From NCBI RefSeq assembly GCF_000160835.1, contig NZ_GG700733.1, positions 341,412-405,411 of the forward strand: a stretch of DNA of 64,000 nucleotides, read 5' to 3'. The notes under the pieces were generated by a model. The model worked only from the letters and a program-made list of their open reading frames with translations, was not told where the DNA came from and made no database searches. The DNA comes from Limosilactobacillus antri DSM 16041 (GTDB taxonomy: Bacteria; Bacillota; Bacilli; Lactobacillales; Lactobacillaceae). The position numbers and the translations under genes were made by a program. Below, piece after piece: positions 57,599 through 64,000 of this stretch (the first letter of the stretch is position 1; every line of letters starts with the position of its first letter).

Positions 57599-60007
57599 TT
57601 AGTCGAGCGGCTGGCTGCCAGGGATGGTCAGCTTGGCCTTGGCAACCGGTAGGCGGTAGCTGATGTTTTCGTTGCCGCGGAGAGTAAAGGCGTAGTCGGT
57701 TGCGTAGATAATTAGTTCCAACTGGTGCCCCGCTGCCAGCTGGTGGAAGAGCGGCTGGAGATCAAAGGTGACCGTTACGAGCTGACCGGCAAAGAGCTCG
57801 TCGGTCTGGCGGGCGTTATGACGGTTTTGCAGGTTAATGTGTCCCCGGCTGATCACCTGGTAGTCCGTCGGCGCCTTTTGCAGCTGGAACTCCCGGAGGT
57901 CATCGCTGGCCCAGTGGTAACCCAGTGGCAGGCCGCCCCGGTTGATAATGACTGGCGACGGGGTCAGCCGTTTGGCAGTTCCCCGGTCGACTAACTGGGC
58001 GCTGATCAGGCCATGGTCAGCGGAGGAGGCCACCTGCAAGGTCAGGCGGGGGGTTCCCCGGAGCAAGGTATCCTGACTAACTGGGGCGCTGGTGAAGTGG
58101 CGGCTAAACCGGCCCTCATCGTGGAAGAGCGCGTCTTGCCACTTGGCCGGTGCCTGACACCAGCGAGTGTAGTCGGCTGTGGCTTGCTGGTCACTGAAGC
58201 GCTGGATGTCATTAGCGTCCTCATTAGGGCTGGTGGTCAGCGCCTGCCCTTGGAGGTAATAGTTGGCTGGCTGGCCCGCGGTCCACTGGTCGTAGCTGGT
58301 CCAGGTTGCCGGCGTGCGGTTGGACTGGACGAGGACGGCGGGCAGGACCTCATCGGCATGGTTGTCCAGTCCCCAGAGCTTGTTGGCCAGCCATAAGTTC
58401 ACCATTTCCGAAAAGTCGAGCGACTGGAAGGCGTTGATGTAGATGTGCTGTCCCTGGTGGAGGATCAGCTTGCTAGTGACCGGGAGCTGGGCCAGGCCGT
58501 CTGCCAGCGCTTTGACGTTGCTGGGTTTGACGTTTGTATCGTTTAAGCCGTGGACCATCATAACCGCGGCTTTGATGTGGGAAATCTGCGGCCGGTAATT
58601 GCGGGCGGCCCAGAAGTCGTTATAATTGCCGGTCCGGCGGTCCATCGCGTCCGCCATCCGGTCAACGTAGTTTTGGTAGCGGGCCTTCACCCGGGAAAAG
58701 TCGGCGGGGCGCTTAGTCCGGCTGAAGGTTTCATCGGCCAGGGTGTCGGCGTCTTCACCCTGGAAGCCTCCGGCGGCCCGTACCAGGCCGTTTTCCCGGT
58801 AGTAGTCATACCAGCTAGAAATGGCGGCTTCACTGATGATGGCCTTGAGACCGGCGACTCCGGTGGTGGCTACGGCCGTCGCCAGGGTTCCCAGGTAGGA
58901 GCGGCCGGTCATCGCCACCCTGCCGTTGCACCAGCCCGTCGCGATCGTATAGCCGCTTTCCCGGTCGGTAAACGCCCGGCGGTCACCGTGCAGCCACTCC
59001 ACGACAGCCTTCATGGAGGCCGTTTGTTCTGGCGAGCCGCAGGTCTGGAAGCCGTCTGAATCCTTGGTGCCGATTCCGGCTGCGTAGACGATCGCGTAGC
59101 CCCGGACCGCCAGGTAGTTGTTCAGCGTGTAGGCCGGCGTCCCGGTGAAGCTTGCGGTGGCCTCCTGAGCCTCCCCCTTGACGGTGTGGTAGGCAAAGTT
59201 GGTTGGAAAAACCTCTTCTGCCGGAGCCTGCTGGTCCGCTTGCTTGTGAGTAAGCGGGTAGTTGACCTTGTGGGTCGCCTTGACGCCCCATTCGTCGTTG
59301 GTCCCCTGGTTATACGGACTGGCCGTAAAGACGGCTGGCACTTTCTTAACGTTTGATTCCCGCGGCCGCATGATTTCGACCTTGACCAGGTCGGCCTGGC
59401 CGTCGAAATCGGTGTCGAGGTCGGTTTCGACGTAGACGACTTCCCGGATAAACTGCTGGGGGTCGTAGCTGGCGATGGGTTTACCGTTAAAGAAGAGCGG
59501 CTTTTGGTCGGCTGGCAGGTCGTAGGTCCAGGCTAAAAAGCCGTGGGCCGTCAGCAGGTCTAAGTAGTTTTGCCCGTTCTTGGCCCGGGTGTTGAGCAGG
59601 AGGTAGAAGGCGTCAACTACATCGGCGCTGGTCCAGGTCGCGTGTTCGCGGATTGGCAACTGCAGTTTCCGCCAGCCGGCAACGGGCTGGTCCAGTTGAA
59701 AATCAATTGCTGGTTCAAAGCGCAAGAGCTGGAAAGCAACCCGGTAAAAGACGGCGGTGGTCAGGGGTTCGCCCTGCTTAAACCAGTCATCGAGGGCTAC
59801 GGTCGGGGTGGCGAGCAGGTCGTGGAGCCATTCTGCGGCGGTCAGCGGGCTGTTGATTCCCAAACGGGTGCGGATCAGCAGGGTTTCGAAGAGCTCGGCG
59901 GGGGTGAGCTGCTGGTCTTCCTTTGCCCGCAACAGGTGCAGCATTGCCAGCTCCCGGCGTTCCTGGGACGGGCTAACGTCGATGATGCTAAATTGGTTAA
60001 ATTTCAT
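57599..60007 (-). CDS. pepX: X-prolyl dipeptidyl aminopeptidase
   Basis: 802 residues from ATG 60007, with TGAGGTGG upstream. It is an S15-family serine peptidase. The N-terminal helical domain (1-~145) is followed by the catalytic domain with FTASPYNQGTND, the nucleophile in MTGRSYLGTLA, and the acid/His in MVHGLNDTNVKP and LHQGQHIY. The C-terminal jelly-roll domain is at about 530-800. Size matches lactobacillus PepX. It releases X-Pro dipeptides from oligopeptides. Confidence 0.96.
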   Translation of the reverse strand: MKFNQFSIIDVSPSQERRELAMLHLLRAKEDQQLTPAELFETLLIRTRLGINSPLTAAEWLHDLLATPTVALDDWFKQGEPLTTAVFYRVAFQLLRFEPAIDFQLDQPVAGWRKLQLPIREHATWTSADVVDAFYLLLNTRAKNGQNYLDLLTAHGFLAWTYDLPADQKPLFFNGKPIASYDPQQFIREVVYVETDLDTDFDGQADLVKVEIMRPRESNVKKVPAVFTASPYNQGTNDEWGVKATHKVNYPLTHKQADQQAPAEEVFPTNFAYHTVKGEAQEATASFTGTPAYTLNNYLAVRGYAIVYAAGIGTKDSDGFQTCGSPEQTASMKAVVEWLHGDRRAFTDRESGYTIATGWCNGRVAMTGRSYLGTLATAVATTGVAGLKAIISEAAISSWYDYYRENGLVRAAGGFQGEDADTLADETFSRTKRPADFSRVKARYQNYVDRMADAMDRRTGNYNDFWAARNYRPQISHIKAAVMMVHGLNDTNVKPSNVKALADGLAQLPVTSKLILHQGQHIYINAFQSLDFSEMVNLWLANKLWGLDNHADEVLPAVLVQSNRTPATWTSYDQWTAGQPANYYLQGQALTTSPNEDANDIQRFSDQQATADYTRWCQAPAKWQDALFHDEGRFSRHFTSAPVSQDTLLRGTPRLTLQVASSADHGLISAQLVDRGTAKRLTPSPVIINRGGLPLGYHWASDDLREFQLQKAPTDYQVISRGHINLQNRHNARQTDELFAGQLVTVTFDLQPLFHQLAAGHQLELIIYATDYAFTLRGNENISYRLPVAKAKLTIPGSQPLD

Positions 60008-60160
60008 TTGATCCACCTCATTGAAAAAAACGGAGTGCTGATAATTTACTTCTTCCCTCTATTGTAAACATTTTCTCCGCCAGCGGGGCCGACTTTTTCA
60101 CTAATTAACGGTATAATTTAGGTGCTGTACTTAATTCAGAACTTTGCGAGGGAATGGCTA

Positions 60161-61252
60161 ATGGCGAACAACATTATGGAATTTCGGCACGTTGAAAAAC
60201 GGTTTGATGACAACGTGGTCTTAAAGGACATTGATTTTACGATTGAAGCGGGGAAGTTCTATACCCTGCTCGGCCCCTCTGGCTCCGGGAAGACGACCAT
60301 TCTCCGGCTGATTGCCGGCTTCGACCAGCCAACCAGCGGGGAAATCCGGTTTGCCGGCCGGCGGGTTAATAACGTCCCGGCTAACCAGCGGCAAGTCAAT
60401 ACGGTCTTTCAGGACTACGCGCTCTTTCCCCACATGAACGTGGCCGAAAACGTGGCCTTCGGCTTGCAAATTCGGGGAGTTAAGAAGGCGGAAATCGAGC
60501 GGCGGGTCCAAGAAGCCCTCAAGCTGGTTCAGCTGGAGGGCTATGGTGAACGGGCGATTACCGCCATGTCCGGCGGTCAGCGTCAGCGGGTCGCGATTGC
60601 CCGGGCGATTATCAACAAACCCCAAGTGCTCCTGCTTGATGAAGCCCTCTCGGCCCTCGACCACAAGCTCCGGGTCAATATGCAGACGGAGCTGCGCCAG
60701 CTGCAGCGGCAGTTGGGAATCACCTTTATTTTCGTTACCCACGACCAGGAAGAGGCGCTGGCAATGAGTGACCAGATCATGATTATTAATGACGGCACGA
60801 TCCAGCAGAGCGGGACCCCGGTCGATATTTATGACGAACCGCTGAACCACTTTGTCGCTGACTTTATCGGCGAGAGCAACATCGTGCCGGGAATTATGAA
60901 GCGGGACTACCTGGTTTCAATCAACGGCCAGGACTTTGAATGCGTTGATGCCGGGATGCGGCCTAACGAGCGGGTCGAGGTGGTCATCCGGCCGGAAGAC
61001 TTAGACATCACCACGGTTGAGAATGGCCAGCTGGTGGGCACCGTGGCGACCCAGCTCTTCCGGGGGGTGGATTACCAAATCACCGTCCATGACGTTCGCG
61101 GTCACGAGTGGAAGATTAATTCCATCCACAAGACCACGGTCGGGGCCCAGGTGGGAATCAGCTTTGATCCCGAAGATATTCACGTGATGCGCTATAACGA
61201 AACCGAGGCGGACTTCGACGCTCGGCTGGACAGCTATGAGGAGGACGACTGA
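60161..61252 (+). CDS. potA: Spermidine/putrescine ABC ATPase
   Basis: 363 residues from ATG 60161, the best-placed start after GAGGGAATGG. Walker [10 protein letters not shown] at about 39-47, Q-loop [11 protein letters not shown], signature [15 protein letters not shown], Walker [12 protein letters not shown] (DEA rather than DEP, common in PotA), switch His in FVTHDQEEA, and a C-terminal TOBE domain (about 240-340). A TATAAT box at 60112-60117 lies upstream. It overlaps potB by one base, the first gene of a four-gene operon. Confidence 0.95.
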   Translation: MANNIMEFRHVEKRFDDNVVLKDIDFTIEAGKFYTLLGPSGSGKTTILRLIAGFDQPTSGEIRFAGRRVNNVPANQRQVNTVFQDYALFPHMNVAENVAFGLQIRGVKKAEIERRVQEALKLVQLEGYGERAITAMSGGQRQRVAIARAIINKPQVLLLDEALSALDHKLRVNMQTELRQLQRQLGITFIFVTHDQEEALAMSDQIMIINDGTIQQSGTPVDIYDEPLNHFVADFIGESNIVPGIMKRDYLVSINGQDFECVDAGMRPNERVEVVIRPEDLDITTVENGQLVGTVATQLFRGVDYQITVHDVRGHEWKINSIHKTTVGAQVGISFDPEDIHVMRYNETEADFDARLDSYEEDD

Positions 61253-62058
61253 TGCGGCAGAAAATACTTTTTATCGTTCCCTATGCGCTCTGGATTGTCC
61301 TCTTTGTGATTGCCCCGCTGGTTTTGATTTTCTACCAGTCTTTCTTTGACATCAGCGGGCACTTTACCCTGGGGAACTATGCTGATTATTTGACCTCGCG
61401 CGTCTACCTGAAGATGACCCTAAATTCCGTCTGGTACGCCTTTTTGATTACCCTGGTGACCCTGCTGATTTCCTACCCGACGGCTTATGTCCTTGACCGC
61501 TTGCCGAATAAGCAGTTCTGGCTGCTGCTGGTGATTCTGCCGACCTGGATCAACCTCCTGCTGAAGACCTACGCCTTCATCGGCCTCTTTAGCCGGACCG
61601 GGTCAATTAACCAGTTCCTGCGGTTCGTCGGTCTGGGCAGCCACCAGCTGCTCTTTACCGACGCCAGTTTTATGTTTGTGGCGGCCTACATTGAAATTCC
61701 CTTTATGGTGCTGCCGATTTTCAACTCCCTGGCCGAAATTAGCCCGTCGTTGATCAACGCCAGCAAGGACCTCGGAGCCAGCCAGTGGCAGACCTTCCGC
61801 AAGGTGGTCCTCCCCCTGTCGATGCCGGGGGTCAAGGCCGGAATTCAAGCGGTCTTCATCCCCTCGCTCTCCCTCTTCATGATTACCCGGCTGATTGGTG
61901 GTAACAGGGTGATCACCCTGGGGACGGCGATCGAGGAGCACTTCCTGACCACCCAGAACTGGGGGATGGGATCGACCATCGGGATGATCTTGATTATTGC
62001 AATGTTTATCGTCATGTTCGTCACTGGTGAAACGAAGCAGAAGGGGGGCAGCCGCTGA
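61252..62058 (+). CDS. potB: Spermidine/putrescine ABC permease PotB
   Basis: 268 residues with six membrane helices. The coupling loop EAA-type motif appears as INASKDLGASQWQTFRKVVLPLSMPGVKAG. It overlaps potA and potC by one base each, so all genes are tightly coupled. It forms the transmembrane channel with PotC for polyamine uptake. Confidence 0.95.
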   Translation: MRQKILFIVPYALWIVLFVIAPLVLIFYQSFFDISGHFTLGNYADYLTSRVYLKMTLNSVWYAFLITLVTLLISYPTAYVLDRLPNKQFWLLLVILPTWINLLLKTYAFIGLFSRTGSINQFLRFVGLGSHQLLFTDASFMFVAAYIEIPFMVLPIFNSLAEISPSLINASKDLGASQWQTFRKVVLPLSMPGVKAGIQAVFIPSLSLFMITRLIGGNRVITLGTAIEEHFLTTQNWGMGSTIGMILIIAMFIVMFVTGETKQKGGSR

Positions 62059-62876
62059 TGAGCAAGCGTCATGTTACCTGGTCGGGGCTTTACCTGGCCC
62101 TGGTCTTTGTCATTTTGTACGCACCGATTATCTACCTGGTGGTCTTCTCCTTTAGTGCAGGAACCACGATGGAGCGTTATCACGGCTTTTCACTGCGTCA
62201 TTACGCGGACCTCTTTGGCGACACCCGGATGATCACGATTGTCTTTAATACCATCATCATTGCCCTGTTAGCGTCCCTGATCGCGACCATTATCGGGACC
62301 ATGGGAGCGCTGGCGATTAAGAATACCCGAGGAAAGTGGCGCAACGGTCTGTTGTCCCTGAACAACGTTTTGATGGTGTCCCCGGACGTCATCATCGGGG
62401 CGAGCTTTTTAATCTTCTTTACCATGCTGGGGATCCGGCTGGGCTTCGTTTCCGTCCTGCTGAGCCACATTGCCTTTTGCATCCCGATTGTGGTCCTGAT
62501 GGTGCTGCCGAAGATCAATGAACTTTCCCCAACCCTGGTGGACGCCGCTTACGACCTCGGGGCGACCCGCTGGCAGGCGCTCTCCCAGGTTGTCCTGCCC
62601 GCCATTACTCCGGGGATTGGGGCCGGTTACTTTATGGCCCTGACCTATTCCTTAGATGACTTTGCGGTCACCTTTTTCGTCACTGGGAACGGTTTCTCAA
62701 CCCTTTCCGTGGAGATTTACTCCCGGGCGCGGCAGGGGATCAACCTGGAAATTAATGCCCTGTCTGCCATCATGTTCCTGGTGTCCCTCTTACTGGTTCT
62801 GGGGTATTACTTTATCAGCAAGCATGGCGGCCGGCGTAACCGGATCGTGACCGTGAAGGAGGGGGACGCACAATGA
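62058..62876 (+). CDS. potC: Spermidine/putrescine ABC permease PotC
   Basis: 272 residues with six membrane helices. The EAA-type loop is DAAYDLGATRWQALSQVVLPAITPGIGAG, and SLDDFAVTFFVTGNG is a conserved PotC block. It starts at the potB stop and overlaps potD by four bases. Confidence 0.95.
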   Translation: MSKRHVTWSGLYLALVFVILYAPIIYLVVFSFSAGTTMERYHGFSLRHYADLFGDTRMITIVFNTIIIALLASLIATIIGTMGALAIKNTRGKWRNGLLSLNNVLMVSPDVIIGASFLIFFTMLGIRLGFVSVLLSHIAFCIPIVVLMVLPKINELSPTLVDAAYDLGATRWQALSQVVLPAITPGIGAGYFMALTYSLDDFAVTFFVTGNGFSTLSVEIYSRARQGINLEINALSAIMFLVSLLLVLGYYFISKHGGRRNRIVTVKEGDAQ

Positions 62877-63946
62877 AAAAGCTGTTTGCAGTTGTCTGCG
62901 GAATCGTCGCTCTCTGTGCGGCTCTGGCCCTTGGCAGCTGGGCGCTGAACCACCGGCAGGGTGGCGGCTCGGCAAAGCTCCTGACGATTTACAACTGGGG
63001 GGACTACATTGATCCGGCGCTGATTAGCAAGTTTGAACGGCAAACCGGCTACCGGGTCGACTACGAAACCTTTGATAGCAACGAGTCGATGCTGACCAAA
63101 ATCCGGCAGGGCGGAACCAACTACGATTTGGTGGTGCCGAGCGAGTACACGGTTCAGCGGATGAAAAAGGAACACTTGCTGGCCCCGCTGGACCACCGGC
63201 GGCTGACCAACTTCCACTACATTGCCCCTGAATTCCGCAACCAGCCCTTTGACCGGGGCAACCGCTACTCGGTGCCGTACTTTTGGGGGACCTTGGGGAT
63301 TATCTATAATGACCAGAAAGTCCGGGCCCAAGACGTCCAGCACTGGTCCCAGCTATGGAACCCCCGCCTGCGAAATAACCTGATGCTGATCGATAGCGCC
63401 CGCGACGTCTTTGCCATGGCCCTGATTTCCCAAGGCCAGTCGGTCAATACGACCAGTTACGCAAAGCTCAAACAGGCGCAGGACCACCTGAAAACCCTGA
63501 CGCCGAACGTCAAAGCCATCGTGGCCGATGAAATGAAGATGTACATGGAACAGGATGAGGCGGCGGTCGGGGTCACCTACTCCGGAGATGCTCGGGAGAT
63601 GATGTCCGTCAACCACCACCTCCACTACGTCGTCCCGAGCGAGGGGAGCAACATCTGGTTTGATAACATGGTCATCCCCCGTGCGGCCAAGAATAAGGCC
63701 GCAGCGTACGCCTTTATCAACTTCATGCTGGAACCGGCCAACGCGGCCCAGAACGCGGAATACGTTGGTTACGCCACCCCAAATGCGGCGGCCCGCCGTC
63801 GCTTGCCGAAACGGATTACGGCAGATCAAGCCTTTTACCCGCCCGCGAAGACGATGCGCCACCTTCAGGTCTACCGGGACCTGCCGCTCAAGACGCTGGG
63901 CGTGTACAACGACCTCTTCTTGGAGTTTAAGATGTTTGCGAAATAA
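62873..63946 (+). CDS. potD: Spermidine/putrescine-binding protein PotD
   Basis: 357 residues. The N-terminal hydrophobic signal (KLFAVVCGIVALCAALALGSW) has a Cys but no clear lipobox, so the mode of anchoring is uncertain. Typical PotD blocks: LTIYNWGDYIDPALISKFERQTGYRVDYETFDSNE, NYDLVVPSEYTVQRM, and PYFWGTLGIIYN. Acidic and aromatic residues of the polyamine cleft (W and D in YNWGDYID) are present. It is the last gene of potABCD. Confidence 0.95.
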   Translation: MKKLFAVVCGIVALCAALALGSWALNHRQGGGSAKLLTIYNWGDYIDPALISKFERQTGYRVDYETFDSNESMLTKIRQGGTNYDLVVPSEYTVQRMKKEHLLAPLDHRRLTNFHYIAPEFRNQPFDRGNRYSVPYFWGTLGIIYNDQKVRAQDVQHWSQLWNPRLRNNLMLIDSARDVFAMALISQGQSVNTTSYAKLKQAQDHLKTLTPNVKAIVADEMKMYMEQDEAAVGVTYSGDAREMMSVNHHLHYVVPSEGSNIWFDNMVIPRAAKNKAAAYAFINFMLEPANAAQNAEYVGYATPNAAARRRLPKRITADQAFYPPAKTMRHLQVYRDLPLKTLGVYNDLFLEFKMFAK

Positions 63947-63958
63947 TTGTGATTAAAT

Positions 63959-64000
63959 AGCGCCCCAGGGAACGGGAATCGTCCCCTGGGGCGCTATTTT
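63959..64000 (+). terminator. Intrinsic terminator of potABCD
   Basis: AGCGCCCCAGGG and CCCTGGGGCGCT pair perfectly, followed by ATTTT at the window end. Confidence 0.92.

Noticed and set aside
1..64000. tRNA, rRNA, CRISPR, prophage or transposase
   Set aside because: Intergenic regions were read for cloverleaf ends, spaced repeats and transposase motifs; none was seen.

Overview
The window looks like chromosome of a heterofermentative lactobacillus, most likely a Limosilactobacillus of the higher-GC kind (L. fermentum / oris / mucosae type). The reasons are the peptidase set (PepX, PepI, PepQ, two C69 dipeptidases), a YSIRK/LPQTG surface protein with MucBP-like domains, lrgAB-lytSR, T-box control of transporters, an ECF-type thiamine-precursor importer, and no respiratory genes. 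The species is an inference. No rRNA, tRNA, CRISPR array, prophage or transposase was recognised. This is mostly ordinary core genome in short operons with clear intrinsic terminators.

Layout. 1-2 kb: a minus-strand operon of an XRE regulator, a methyltransferase-like protein and a pentapeptide-repeat protein that runs off the left edge. 2-6 kb: a surface hydrolase, a DUF1304 protein, a CPA1 antiporter and a DUF4870 protein. 6-9 kb: a TPP riboswitch and the ykoEDC importer. 9-13.4 kb: TauE, nucleoside hydrolase, ferredoxin-NADP reductase and a D,D-carboxypeptidase. 13.5-23.7 kb: a visibly more AT-rich block with YitT, PepQ, a CcpA-linked ABC importer operon that ends in a glycosyltransferase and has a frameshifted permease, and two PepD dipeptidases. 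23.9-35.6 kb: LTA synthase, a phosphatase, CDF exporter, T-box/NhaC, CorA, RluA, TerC, thioredoxin and the surface protein. 35.6-42.6 kb: MATE with a structured leader, a TrpXYZ-like ABC operon with a leader peptide and attenuator, ABC-F and a CmpB-like membrane protein. 42.6-49.5 kb: glucosaminidase, T-box/BrnQ, DUF2325, NrnB-like DHH protein, a DUF421/DUF3290 pair with a nonsense mutation, and a HAD phosphatase. 49.5-64 kb: P-type ATPase, lrgAB facing lytSR, PepI, PepX and potABCD.

How it fits together. Much of the window serves uptake and processing of peptides, amino acids, polyamines and vitamins. Four transport genes or operons have RNA leaders: the TPP riboswitch (ykoEDC), two T-boxes (nhaC, brnQ), and a putative translated attenuator before the TrpXYZ-like operon; a fifth, less certain leader precedes MATE. 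The most interesting element is the 5' leader at 39.86-40.12 kb. There a strong promoter is followed at once by a 16-codon reading frame with one Trp codon. Its last codons form one strand of a three-way junction, which is followed by two terminator hairpins before the ABC genes. A second point of interest is an intergenic repeat present in two long copies and one fragment.
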